A stretch of 64,000 bases of DNA, taken from Dendrophyllia cribrosa. Lineage: Eukaryota; Cnidaria; Anthozoa; Scleractinia; Dendrophylliidae. Below, piece after piece: positions 43,293 to 53,918 of this stretch. Location: contig JAJLRJ010000007.1 of the NCBI GenBank assembly GCA_024195265.1, positions 13,790,328-13,854,327 of the forward strand. The letters are read 5' to 3'. Within the stretch, counting starts at the first letter, position 1, and each line of letters begins with the position of its first letter. The position numbers were made by a program, and so were the translations under genes. A model generated the notes under the pieces. It worked only from the letters and a program-made list of their open reading frames with translations. It searched no databases and had not been told where the DNA came from.

Positions 43293-43498
43293 CAGAGAAT
43301 ATCTAAATCTTGAACTAATTTTTTTCGCGGATGTTCCGTCTCCACGTTGTAATAAATTACGAAAGATTTCAGAACATCTTTGGACACCCCATCGCCAGAA
43401 TAAATATTCATGGCGAAAGAACGCACATGGCCCGCTTGCGCCCTCAATACGTATGTTATGGGAAACCGCTGGATTAACATGGCGGCAAAGCTTTGCAC

Positions 43499-43911
43499 TG
43501 ATCGTAGCTGTGAAACGTTGAGGTAGATTTATAATAACAGGAAAATCAGTGTTATACTTTGAAGCAGCAGAAAGGTAAAAAGTAAGTGACCAATTGGCGG
43601 GCGGCTTTGAATTTTATTTGTAATCGATTTGGCTAAAAATCAAAGTTATTGTTTGTATAATTATCATGGCCTGAAATAGTTAATCGCCCGCTGGCGACCA
43701 GTTGTGAAATTCTGGTTGCCAGTGCAAAATTTTTAGTTGCATTGGCGACCAGGAAGGCGCAATTTCGAACCCTGCTCTTTCTCAACAGGTGTCAATCTTA
43801 GATACAATAATCTAAGAAAAATTCACATCTTCATTTTCTCTTAAGGCCATCTGGTACAATGGGCCTAATCATACCTAGTTATGTTTTTGTGGCCTGTTAC
43901 AGTTGTGCACA
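43499..43911. other. Intergenic, old interspersed repeat
   Basis: Contains a CGCCCGCTGGCGACCAGTTG ... TTGGCGACCAGGAAGGCGC stretch (about 43686-43760) that recalls 18085-18150. No gene was seen. Confidence 0.35.
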
Positions 43912-44718
43912 TCAAGCCATGGCCACCCTACTTGTGTTTTTGACACATAACACAACAAGTTCTGGTATGCCCTTTATAGTTGTTGTACGAGTAGCTGGTT
44001 TATCACATTTGTGGGTGTGTCCTTTTCCCGCATCCCCATATTTTTTTCCTTCTTGGTAATCACACACTCCAGATAAGCAAGAATATCCATTGGGTATGGT
44101 GTGACGTTTGAAATACTTAACCAAACTGACAGCACTTTGTAGGTTAAAAGGATCTATGTGATCTTCAGATATAATTTCATCAACTATAATTCAGAATGAG
44201 CCACTTCTCTTTTCTCGTGAGATGAATGTGTGGTCCTTGAAAATAGAACATTGTCTTGAAACTAATGTCGCAAAAGTAAAGAAGTTTCTTTCTTCTTGAC
44301 TCATGTAGTGATGTAAGGAATGGATAATTCCTTCTAGACTACTTTGATTGCCAATTTTATAATATATGCGACCATTGCAAGTTTCATTTTGTAGCCACAA
44401 CCATAAGGACATTTTATTTCCATGATATTTACCATCACTATTTAGAATCCATGCAGATTTTAAAGCTTAAAGTGCTTTGGATTCCTGTTTATTCACTGAA
44501 GATTTGAAAAGCTGTGGGTTTCTATTAAAAATTGCTGCCATAATAATTAAAAGAGCATCTTGGTGACAGGAGTTGGCAATATTGTTTGATCTATTAAGGT
44601 ATGATGTGAACATTAAAGAAACGTGAGGCTGTTCAAATGTTATGTGTTGTGTTTTGGGTTTGTCATGACAAAACGGACTTCTGTGCTGTGCTGCTTTTCT
44701 TTTTTTCTGCACATTCAT
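43912..44718 (-). pseudogene. Unrecognised protein with two in-frame stops
   Basis: One minus-strand frame stays protein-like over 807 bp: PHVSLMFTSYLNRSNNIANS, a TAA at 44467-44469, WILNSDGKYHGNKMSLWLWL, RNFFTFATLVSRQCSIFKDH, a TGA at 44191-44193, then IISEDHIDPFNLQSAVSLVK and CLSGVCDYQEGKKYGDAGKG with HKCDKPATRT. The Cys/His-containing end (CLSGVCDY...GHTHKCDK) could bind zinc. I do not recognise the family. The stops indicate decay. Confidence 0.5.
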
Positions 44719-45139
44719 TTTGTCCTGATTGCAAATTACAAGTGGCCTTTTGCATTTTGAACAGTGGGGGACGCGCTTTTACTGGTTATTTGGCTTTTGT
44801 GATTGATGACACTTTTGCAACTTGGTTGTCAATGTTAGCAGGACTGAATATTGAAAGGTGATAAATAGATGACACACTGCTCAAGGATTGCATTTCATCT
44901 TTGTTAGTGTACATGCATCTTTGTAAGTATGAGTTTTACATTCCTCTGTAAGTGTACATTCAACAATGAATGACAACGTTAATATTCACATATTTAACAT
45001 TAAAGTAATCTATTTCTTATTTTTAGCTTTTTAGATACATTTTTTTAAATTATGTTTGACTGCTGATTGAGGTAGTCTTCTGTGCTTCATGAAAATCAGA
45101 ATCTGCCACCGCACCATTGTCCAAATAAGTGAATATGCG

Positions 45140-45812
45140 AATACCCTTCCTCCTTCAATGCTTTGTCAGGGCTTTTTAAATTTTGGTAAAGATAAAAGGA
45201 CAGACAGAAAGACCAAAAGGCGGAACAGTGAACTTAAAAAACTTAACAGAACCGTCAACCATCTAAGAGCAACCAAAGAACTTAGTATGTTCTGGAAAAA
45301 TATCCACATGGTGATAACCACTGATATAAACAAACTTAAAGAACCAGTCACCCTGCTGGAACAAATCAGCTGCTGTTTGAATATCCTCATACTTGAATTT
45401 ACACGATCTGAGGTGCTCATTCTCACAGTGTAAATCAAACAACAACAACAAAACAATCCAGAAAAAGCCCAGGTTTTCCTGAACTGTTTCTAGCTACACC
45501 TAATGGATTTGCACACAGACAAGTCTGCAGAATTGACTTAAACCAGTACACCAGATTCCAGCAACTTGGAGATCTCGGAGGACACAAAATCAGCATTAAA
45601 TTAAGCCTTACATAACGTACTGCCATGATTCGGAAAAAACTTCCCCTCAGGTAAATAAAAAAAGACAAACAATGACCTTCACGAATAACTTGCAATAACC
45701 AATTACTTTCCCCAATGCTCTGCCAAAAGGCAATGTTTTCTCGTAATCTTCCTTTAACAACACTGCTATGAACAACGTTCTCAAATAATTCACTTTCACT
45801 TGTAATATTCAA
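45140..45812 (-). pseudogene. Reverse transcriptase relic (DIRS/Gypsy-like)
   Basis: In pieces across frames: VKGRLRENIAFWQSIGESNW, SSEISKLLESGV, SVCKS/NPLGVARNSSGKPG, then KFKYEDIQTAADLFQQGDWF with KFVYISGYHHVDIFPEHTKF, then (after a stop) KFFKFTVPPFGLSVCPFIFT. This is the order of the RT fingers-palm in tyrosine-recombinase and Gypsy-like elements. The motif A Asp (KFDL in active relatives) reads KFVY, so the catalytic residue is lost. Several stops and shifts. The downstream YxDD part is not visible before 45140. It pairs with the gag relic just upstream. Confidence 0.65.
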
Positions 45813-45839
45813 AGAATCAACACTCAGGGCTATCGTAAA

Positions 45840-46480
45840 AGAGATCGTTTACCCTCTATTGAACTGGTATATTACTGGGCCGGCTGCTGGTGACTGGTTG
45901 AGGGCTGTCCAGTACTTCCTGCTTCATTGAGGATATTGGCGGCACGGCAATCCCTGGCGTAGTGCCCCGGTTTGAAGCAACGAAAAGACCGCCCGTCATG
46001 TGACTGACTCTAGTTTCCCGCTACTAATGGCGTTCTGTAACCCTCATTGTTTCACTGGAGGATAACCCTCCTTTCTGAAGGCCGTTGAATCACTCCTTTC
46101 GGCCTTGTGACCTTAGAAGAAACGCTTCTTTTCTTCTCCTCCCTCAGCTGTTTGCTCTCCTTTACAGCCTTTTGAATTTTCTTCTCGTCATCCCAGTCAC
46201 TAGCGAGTGGCTCAGCGGTAAAACAAGCGACCTTGTCCCAGCGATATTTCTTTGTGAGTAAATTTGCTTGTTTCTCTCCAATAGCAAATCTCTACCTTCT
46301 GCTAGCTTCTGCATATGTCCTTCGCCATCATCCATTTCCAACGCCTCATATCTTCTCAGCGACATCCTTAGTAAATACTGCTTTTTGCTAAGCGAAACTC
46401 GGGATCTGCCACATTAGGTTGTTGAGCTTTCGAGCTGGACATCTTGCTTTGAAGGCATTTCAGCTCCACCGCATTTGTTT
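45840..46480 (-). pseudogene. Gag-like protein with zinc knuckle, broken
   Basis: Read on the minus strand: an N-terminal helix (HMQKLAEGRDLLLERNK), a shift, then ANLLTKKYRWDKVACFTAEP, DDEKKIQKAVKESKQLREEK, and RSFRCFKPGHYARDC. The last is a CX2CX4HX4C knuckle whose first Cys is Ser. Stops occur within the frame. The gag-then-RT order on one strand (46480 to 45140) supports a single degraded retroelement. Confidence 0.6.
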
Positions 46481-47313
46481 GCTGCTGGTTAAGGAAGTTC
46501 CCAAGGTGTCCAGGAATGTGAACCTCTGCTCCTTCTCAAATCGTCATGACCAAATGAACGATCCTCAGTGCCTCGCTCTTTTGACTTATTATCTTTCGAC
46601 TGACCGCTTGGGCTTTTGTTGTACAGTTGTAGCCTTTTAACAGCACAAGATTTGCCATTGGAAGACAGGATGGCAGATGGAAACAAAAAAATGTACCTCC
46701 ACAAACTATGTGACCTAAAAACCCCACACACTAGAACCTAGACTCCCAGCCTTGTGTGAGAAAAACGTTTTCTGTTTTATTCATTCCTCAGCCAGCGGAA
46801 AAACCACACTTATAAGTATATTATGACACATAGTCGTGGAAACAAAAAAGTGACATGTAAATACCTTAATGTAAATCGAAAAGGTTCCTCAGAAAACTGA
46901 TAGAGGGCCACCCAAAAAACTATGGTTTCCTTTAGTAATATAAGCTTAATTACCAGTTTGGAGATCACATGAGATTATTATTAGTTCCTAAAAACCATTT
47001 TTTCAAATTGAAACGGTCTGACTTTTACAAGATGAATCATGGTTATTTGCAGATTTTGGCGTCAGTGATCTGTCAAATTCTTTATATTTCCAAAGAGCTT
47101 GTGTTCTTACCATTTGAAATTTGTGTAAGTAAGCAAATGAATCAGACATCTTTTTAAGATTTAGTCTGCATAGATTGTTTTTCACATTCGGTAGGTTCAG
47201 CAAATGTATTTATTAGTACAGATCTGTGTTGTTTAATAGTTTAAATGTATCACTGTCACTATTTACTAATTATATTAAGCATTATAAATAATCATGGTAG
47301 TGTTAAAGTGCTG
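46481..47313. other. Mostly non-coding flank
   Basis: 46490-46730 may be more gag relic on the minus strand (basic, Ser-rich), but frames are broken. The rest is AT-rich with no recognisable feature up to the end repeat of the Ngaro/PAT-like element. Confidence 0.35.
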
Positions 47314-47747
47314 TTAATGAGACCCTGAAGTGCAAATAACTTGAGGTACTGACTTGGTACTGTATTTAGCTTAGAAAAAGGCGATAGAGGACCCGCTCCC
47401 AAATATGTAGTTATGTAAAACAAACAACAAGGATACCAGCTTTGTGGCAAAAATAGGGTGGCAGGAAAGGCAGAGCCCATGTCCCCTAGAGTAGCGGTGT
47501 CTCGAGGGGACCCCTCCCCACTAGAGTAGCGGTGTCTCTAGAGGGGACCCCCCGGAGTAGCGGTGTCAACAGGAGCGGCCTTATGTTAGAGTGTAACATA
47601 GGGTGGGCCAGAAGAGGGGTGCCCTTCTGGGAGGAGAATAGGTCAGATGGTAACCATCTTGGAGTGGGAGATCCGGACCTATTTCCAAGGGTGGCTATAG
47701 CACTTACTGTGCGGTAAAGTGCAGCCAGGGGTGCACTTCCCTGCCAC
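47314..47747. repeat. Split direct repeat B2
   Basis: Shares TTAATGAGACCCTGAAGTGC through CACTTCCCTGCCAC with 48319-48762. It contains GAGTAGCGGTGTCTC repeated two or three times and GC-rich TCTAGAGGGGACC blocks. Confidence 0.9.
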
Positions 47748-47906
47748 CAATGATTTATTAGCTCAGCAAGAACAAGTCATCACTAATTACGATGCTAGGG
47801 ATTACATGTAATGTTCTTTTGTATTTACTACATAACTTACATAATTTACAGCAAGTAAAAACCTAAGAGCTAGATGACAAAGCTACCATGTAGGGAGGGC
47901 GGGAGG

Positions 47907-48319
47907 GAAAAATTATGGGGACACGAACCCGCTTGGAGAGTGAAACACAAATGTGGGATGTTTCGTGTAAGTAGATTAGACGTGTACAGAAAAGCATGCT
48001 GGAATCACATGACAACGTGAGAGGGAAATCACTGGGAGCTTTGTCATACAAGTCAGTACTGTGAAAGTAAAATCACTTCACACTGGAAATTAACCTACAA
48101 GACTGTTGCGCTACAGGCCATGGCCTAGACTATTGGGCAGTGACCGAAAAAGCATGGCAAAATCACATGACAACATGAGTGGGAAATCACTGGGAACTTG
48201 ACTTCCAATTTAACCTAGTAAAAGTACAATTACTTCAAGCGGGCAATGACCTATGGACTGTTGCACACACAGAGACTTCCGAGCTCATTAACCCCAGTTT
48301 AAAAGCTAAAACTTGAAAT
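47907..48319. repeat. Split direct repeat A2
   Basis: Nearly identical over 413 bp to 61971-62383 (from GAAAAATTATGGGGACACG to CTAAAACTTGAAAT); only about one difference was noticed (TTCCGAGC versus TTCAGAGC). Confidence 0.95.
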
Positions 48320-48762
48320 TAATGAGACCCTGAAGTGCAAATAACTTGAGTTACTGACTTGGTACTGGATTTAGCTTAGAAAAAGGCGATAGAGGACCCG
48401 CTCCCAAATATGTAGTTATGTAAAACAAACAACAAGGATACCAGCTTTGTGGCAAAAATTGGGTGGCAGGAAAGGCAGAGCCCATGTCCCCTAGAGTAGC
48501 GGTGTCTCTAGGGGACCCCTCCCCACTAGAGTAGCGGTGTCTCTAGAGGGGACCCCCCCCCGGAGTAGCGGTGTCAACGGGAGGGGCCTTATGTTAGAGT
48601 GTAACATAGGGTGGGCCAGAAGAGGGGTGCCCTTCTGGGAGGAGAATAGGTCAGATGGTACGGTGGAACCATCTTGGAGTGGGAGATCCGGACCTATTTC
48701 CAAGGGTGGCTATAGCACTTACTGTGGGGTAAAGTGCAGCCAGGGGTGCACTTCCCTGCCAC
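48319..48762. repeat. Split direct repeat B1
   Basis: Partner of 47314-47747. It directly abuts A2, giving the B1-A2 junction needed for circular-intermediate models of these elements. Confidence 0.9.
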
Positions 48763-48793
48763 GATTGTGTGAGCCCACTGATGTCCTGTAAGG

Positions 48794-48798
<5 letters not shown>

Positions 48799-48829
<31 letters not shown>

Positions 48830-48839
48830 CGGGTAACAC
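48799..48839. repeat. G homopolymer tract (about 41 bp)
   Basis: Run of G just inside the B1 repeat, between it and the recombinase gene. The length is uncertain for technical reasons. Confidence 0.85.
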
Positions 48840-49156
48840 AATCAACCCCACAGTAAATAGGGAGGCGGATTTAGTTGTTATACCAAGCGAATAATATCGA
48901 AATCTGATGAATATATTAGTCTGAATTCTTAATAATCAATGATAATTTTTTTTTTAAACCTGAAATTATGATTTGTTTAAGCTTATTTCTTTAATTCTCA
49001 TTCTTATTTATTCTTAATGTTATTCTTCCTTTTTATTTTTATTATTATTTTTTTTTTTGACTTCCTGAAAGTAATGTGATTGTTTGAAAGAAAATCATAA
49101 AAGTGAATTTGACAGGCTGCAAATCAACTTCGTAAAGTGGATTACTAAGTAGGCTA

Positions 49157-50140
49157 TTAAGTACAGTTACCATGGTCCATTGTCAGTTTCTTAGGTACAC
49201 CTAGAAGTGTTTCTTGGGGAGTTCTGATGAAGCGTTCATAGCAGTCGGGGCTCCAGCGGCCCAATACCTTGATAAGCCATGCAGGGAGGCCTGCTGCAGC
49301 TGCAGTAGTGGCTGCGCCAATACGGAAGCTGTGTGAGAAGTAACGTTCAGGTGGTAGACCGCAATGTTGCAGAGTAGTACGGAGCTCCTTTGTCAGAGAG
49401 GCACGAGATAGCCATCTGCCATTGGTGAAGGTGAACAGAGGGCTTGTAGTAGGTGGTCGGCTTTGAAGCAGGTAGTCCCTCATGCCATAACAGAACAGAT
49501 AGAGGTTGTGGACCTTGCTATGGTTAGGGTACAGCCTTTGCGAAAAGGGTCTGTTTTGGACTGTTTAATGGTAACGAGCATGTAGTTGGGGGATTCAATA
49601 TTTGGGATGAAGGTTATGTCCTTAAAGCAAAGATGGACGGCTGGATCAAATATGCCATCATTGCAAGTGAATTCACTTGAACGTAAAAACCCAAAAAAGG
49701 CTAGGGTGAAGGCAGCCCAGAGCATGATGTGGTCAACATTGAAACTTAGGTGGGGTTGGAAGTAATTAAAAATGGACTGCAGGATTTGGACAGTGATTGG
49801 ACATCGGTCTAGTGTGATAGGGGTTTGAGAACGTTTTATACCGTTAAGGACCTTTTGGAGACGGTACATTTTGGGCAATTTGATTGGGAAGTTGTGTTGC
49901 CTGTGAAGGTCTTGAACAGCAAACAAGTAGAGCTTGATGGTAGTATGGGAAACCGTTTTTGCCAAATGTGAAGCGAAATAAATCAAAGTGATTTCAGAGG
50001 CTGGGAGAAGTGGGGTAGAAGGGGTCACTAGCCCTTGCATAAGGCAAAAGGAAATAAAATGGCTTTGGCCCACATTGTAGGAACGTTTGGTATTCGGGGC
50101 AAGTGAAGCACCAAAAAAGCGGTAGACAGATGCCGTTAAA
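49157..50140 (-). pseudogene. Tyrosine recombinase of the Ngaro/PAT-like element
   Basis: The N-terminal core (50073-49480) contains SHFISFCLMQ, TIKLYLFAVQDLHRQHN and the box LRSSEFTCNDG with the first catalytic Arg. After a one-base shift near 49535 the protein-like frame reads NHSKVHNLYLFCYG into the C-terminal part, RDYLLQSRPPTTSPLFTF, with HSFRIGAATTAAAAGLPAWL (H-x-x-R) and GRWSPDCYERFIR (Trp in place of the second His, then the Tyr nucleophile). All of R..HxxR..W..Y is visible. Such recombinases insert the circular cDNA of DIRS-order elements. A further shift near 50140 separates it from RNase H. Confidence 0.85.
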
Positions 50141-50653
50141 TTGACGTTACTGATGGAGGGATGATGCAGGGAGTGGGTGAGGCATTGGGAGCCAGGGAAC
50201 GAAAGCGATCCATCTGAAAACGGGACAAAGAATCAGCTATGGAATTGTCTAACCCTGGGATGTGTCTGGCAATAAAGGTGAAATTATTTACAAGGGTCAG
50301 AATGGTAATGGCCCTGACCAAGTCCATGATCCTAGATGACTTGGAACGTTTTGAATTAATGATAGCAACAACTGGTAGGTTGTCACACCACATACAAATG
50401 TGTTTGCCTGACCAAGAGGGCCCCCAGAGATAGCATGCAACATATATGGCATAAAGTTCCTGCCAATCAATGCTGATGCCTCTGGCTGGGTTTAAAAGGT
50501 GTTGAGGTAGCCAGTGCCCTTGAAACCATTGCCCGTTTAGGTAAGCCCTATAGACGTGGGACCCAGAAGCATCAGTAAATAACTGAAGGTCTGGTGAGGA
50601 GAGGAGTGTTTTGTTTAGGAAAATACTAACCCCGTTCCAGTGTCCAAGGAAGG
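50136..50653 (-). pseudogene. RNase H domain of the Ngaro/PAT-like element
   Basis: Minus-strand frame: TFLGHWNGVSIFLNKTLLSS, LQLFTDASGSHVYRAYLNG (Asp), WQELYAIYVACYLWG (Glu), MWCDNLPVVAIINS (Asp) and ARHIPGLDNSIADSLSRFQM (Asp). The four acidic residues of RNase H-like folds are present. It is the direct continuation of the RT at 59529-60782; the two are now 8.9 kb apart because of the insertion. Confidence 0.85.
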
Positions 50654-50661
50654 TTAGGGTC

Positions 50662-50822
50662 CTGTGAGGTTCTGCCCCCCTTGCAAATGATGATCTGCCC
50701 CCTCGTGAGGATCCGCCCCCTAAATGTGAGGATCTGCTCCCCTTAATTTGAGGATCTGCCCCCGCATGAGCATCTGCCCTCTGCCCCCTTTGAGGTTCTG
50801 CCCCCCTGATGATCTGCCCCCC
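50662..50822. repeat. Subterminal GATCTGCCCCC repeats
   Basis: About eight copies of (G/T)GAGGATCTGCCCCC or close variants in 160 bp, directly inside the left end of the insertion. Confidence 0.85.
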
Positions 50823-51685
50823 TAGGAAAAATGAAGGACGTGGTTTAGATCTTAGCGGTTATGGGCGATTAGGCTCAAACTTCGTCAGCTTATTGCTTGG
50901 GTGGTGCTCTATCTTGCCCTGTCATCAATGACGTCATAGCTCTACTGGTTGCTAGACAACATTAATTTTTCATTTTCTCAAGCATTTTGCTCTATTTCTT
51001 GCAGCTTTATGTGTGACAGAGTGAATACACCATTCATGATTGGTGGCGGCCATCTTGGATTTTTTCCAAAGGGGTTCACCTATGGTTTTGGGTCAAAATT
51101 TGAAATTTCTTGAAACTTTTGCTATAGTTACAAGGTATCAAGAAATGATGTTTGACGAAGTTTAATACCGTTTGGAAGCATTATAGACCTGTCTGGGTTC
51201 CTGGTCCCCCCTCACTTATATGAGGTATTACTCTGCGACTTAATACTGCAAATGCTGTATCAAAAGCCATACAGAGGGTATCATCAAGTAACCAACTTGA
51301 CTCATTGTCGCCAGGCATTTATTTGTGTATGGCAACTGTCATTGATGGAGTATTGGATTGCCAACAAAGCTGAACATCGTGGGGCACTCCCCAGGGGTTG
51401 GTTACCCTAGCTCTCGTTTTATCCCTGACGATTCACAGCAATTGTTGCATTTCCAATTTCTAATTTGGGGTTTCATGGGGTGACCACCCCCACTCGTTGT
51501 TGCCAGGCTTTCATCTTTGTTCTTCTCGACGTGGTTTTCCTGGTCCCCCCTCTTTCCCTTTGTTTTTTCTCATTTTTTAACTTTTTTTTTGTTTTTTGTG
51601 AACAATTTTTTGTTGACAATTTTAACATTTTTTCACAGAGTTTTTTCTGCAGATTTTCACAGATTTATCCGCCATTGCAACCATT

Positions 51686-52342
51686 TCATTTCTTGTCTTC
51701 TCGTATTGTTTGCCTGATGATCGTTTTGACTTTATCAAAACATCTCTGTTTGCCTTCTCTTTGCCATATTTGCATTAGATGTTCGTCTCGGGAAAATATG
51801 ACCTTTTTTTCGGCATTGGATGGAATGATCTTGAATTTCTTAAAAGCATTAGCGATAGCTTCCGTGTCCTCATCATCCCAGAAAGTTCGGACAGGTCCTG
51901 ATTTCTGCGACTCGCTTGGTGTTCCCATCCAATCATCGACGCTATCTTTTCTCTCTGGCAAGCTTGATGGGTCTATTGTCGGTCTTTTCTTGATCTTGTC
52001 ATTTACGTAATTGATCACTTTTTTTACCAGAGATCTGTAACAAGACCACCTACGCAGAACGTGGTTCGTCTTCATCTTATTCATTATGTATGCCATGGTC
52101 AACTGTGGGCCGCTGTGTATTTCTTTCTGGAAGACCTCATTACACGCTTGTTTAATTTCTTGCTTTAAACCTCTTTTGTGCAGATCTTCTGTCTCGGGGT
52201 CGTCACTGGCTTGTGGCTTATCTTCGCTTTCCGACTCCTTTCTGACCGCTTTCGGACTTCCATCATTGGGCTTTTCCTGATCTTCCTTATCTGACTCGGT
52301 GGACTTCTCTGAACCTGATGGTGTTCCATGAGGATCACGCAT
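51686..52342 (-). pseudogene. C-terminal part of recombinase ORF, Myb-like helices
   Basis: The first residues are Ser/Glu/Lys-rich. Then come LKQEIKQACNEVFQKEIHSG and VLRRWSCYRSLVKKVINYVN, and at the end VRTFWDDEDTEAIANAFKKF, a helical segment with RDEHLMQIWQRE and RCFDKVKTIIRQTI. The final three-helix, Trp-containing block suggests a DNA-binding (Myb-like) domain. The upstream gap 52342-52446 is also protein-like in the recombinase frame (TPEEKKSSQEEEKKSPQEPN) after a TAG. One stop and one shift, at a C/A tract near 52350, therefore separate this from the recombinase; it is probably its C-terminal domain rather than a separate gene. Confidence 0.6.
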
Positions 52343-52445
52343 TTTTGGGGGGTTTTGGGTTGGGTTCCTGCGGTGACTTTTTCTCTTCTTCCTGTGATGA
52401 CTTTTTCTCTTCAGGTGTTTTCTGCGGGCTGGGCTGCAGTACCCG

Positions 52446-53918
52446 CTACACCACCTTCATTGCTTCAGCTGCGGTTTTCGTTAGCTCAGACCTCACATAG
52501 CAATTTCGTCTGGTTGTAACACTATGACCCATCATTTTCGCGACTTTCGCATCCTCTTCTGGTGTGGCGTCTTCATGGGTGCGAGTAGCAATCAACTTTC
52601 TCACCTGGGTGTGGGCCATTTTCACACCGCACTTTTCATAAAATTGTGTTAAACTCCTGCCAATTGATCGGTTGAACCCCTCGCCATCTTCTTTGATAAA
52701 AATTCTGTCTTCATCCTTCTGCACAAACTGTGGACGAACCTTTTCGATGTAGACTTCCATCTGCTGTTGTAGTTCTTTGTCTAAGCCCAGCATGGCTGGA
52801 CCATCCTTATTAAAACGCTTATGCTTGGGCACAAGAATCACTTTGGAGTTGTCGTCAGATTTCGCTGATGTGAAATCTTTTATGGTGGCGTTTTCCAGGG
52901 GTCCGGGCCGCGTCCCTGTTCTTATGGTGATTTTCACTAGCAGCAGATCTCTAATCTTTGTAAATTCAGCGGGCAACAGTGATTTGCCGTTAGAGGCCTC
53001 AACAAGCAACTTCTCCGTGTCTTTGTAAAGTTTTGTCTCTTTGATGCCATCCAAGTCTTCTCTGGTTGGCAGGTTGTCACACTGATCGATGTATTGACGA
53101 ACTTGGCGGTCCTGCGTTGTGGCATCTACCGTCGCTCTCCACCCCTTTAGTGAGGGCTTCAAGCTCGCGAACAGCGTACGGTACTGTGGGTGGAGGGGCG
53201 GCATGTCTTTCGTTTTGTACTTGTCCCTTTTAACAAAATCGATAAACTTCTCTAGGCTCGTCAGGTAACTGATCAAGGTGCCTGGTGCCTTTGACTTATT
53301 TTCTAGATGGACATCAACCCAGCGTTTCCAAACAGCATCCCCATGATCGTCCACCAAACACTGGATATCGTTGCCTGAAGGGTCGATGCTGTTAAGAATG
53401 TTCTGCACCTGAGAAGCATGCTGTAAACGATTGGCCATCTTTTTGTAACCTGCATCAGGCAGGCCCAGGTAACCCACAAACCCACATAGCCACTGATGTC
53501 TCGGGCTTTTGAATGAAGTAGCGGTGAAATGTTCTTTAGCCTTTTTCTGTGGACTTGGAAATTCGTCGCTCGATTTTTCGGTTTCAACATCTTCATCGGA
53601 AGTTTCTGTCTCGTCTTCCTCTACATCTTCAACAGACTGACTTTCCATCTCCACCTCGTCTTCTCCAACAGATTTATCGTCCACCTCGCCCTCTACCTCA
53701 TCTACAGTCTCCACCTCGCTTACACTCTCCACCTCGCCCTCCACCTCCTCTACACTCTCCACCTCTTCCATCTCCTCCTCTCGTCTCTCTTCGTTAACCA
53801 ACATGTCCATTTCGTCTAGGCCTGTGTATCGTCTGGCCGACTTTCGGCGAACTCTGTACTCTACGCTATCTTTCTTCAGTTTATGCACGTTCTGTAGATG
53901 CTTGTACAGATATGTCAC
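52446..53918 (-). pseudogene. Tyrosine recombinase domain of the 8.9-kb insertion
   Basis: A 490-codon frame. Residues 1-20 complete a C2H2 finger begun in the overlapping upstream frame (TYLYKHLQNVH). Residues 47-125 form an acidic Glu/Val-rich repeat (VESVEEVEGEVESVSEVETV). From about 135 a SAM-like N-terminal domain follows, and from about 310 the catalytic core: IRTGTRPGPLENATIKDF (Arg337), AHTQVRKLIATRTHE (His436, Arg440), MMGHSVTTRRNCYVR (His465, Tyr474). All catalytic residues of tyrosine recombinases are present. It stops at a TAG, although protein-like sequence continues beyond. This is unlike the recombinase of the host retrotransposon, and no RT is linked to it, so it fits a DNA-type YR element. 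Confidence 0.8.

Larger units (their letters stand above)
41500..43498 (-). pseudogene. OTU-like cysteine protease gene, split by a Mutator-like insertion
   Basis: The N-terminal part, 43498-43293, contains RFPITYVLRAQAGHVRSFAM and NYVETEHPRK-like helix text ending LVQDLDILW. After the insertion (42146-43292) the frame resumes at 42136 (GGNVDLSKWSKDDFSTGLIP), shifts register near 42035, and reads VALTVTRDGNCLNNSFSLVL. DGNC is the OTU catalytic Asp-Gly-x-Cys motif. Two TAA stops (41924-41926, 41885-41887) follow. Then come SGIPEDLLFAIALSCDGDVI, a long helix-strand segment, and the C-terminal WYVPNHFAPL carrying the candidate catalytic His. The order Asp/Cys ... His fits OTU peptidases, particularly the divergent metazoan kind. 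Two stops, a frameshift and the insertion make it dead. Confidence 0.65.

Noticed and set aside
45089..45433. Plus-strand frame of 114 codons
   Set aside because: It is antisense to the reverse transcriptase relic, whose minus-strand motifs are clear.
50654..50660. TTAGGG as evidence of telomeric DNA or telomere-targeted insertion
   Set aside because: A single copy at the insertion border, best explained as part of the target duplication; no telomeric array is present.
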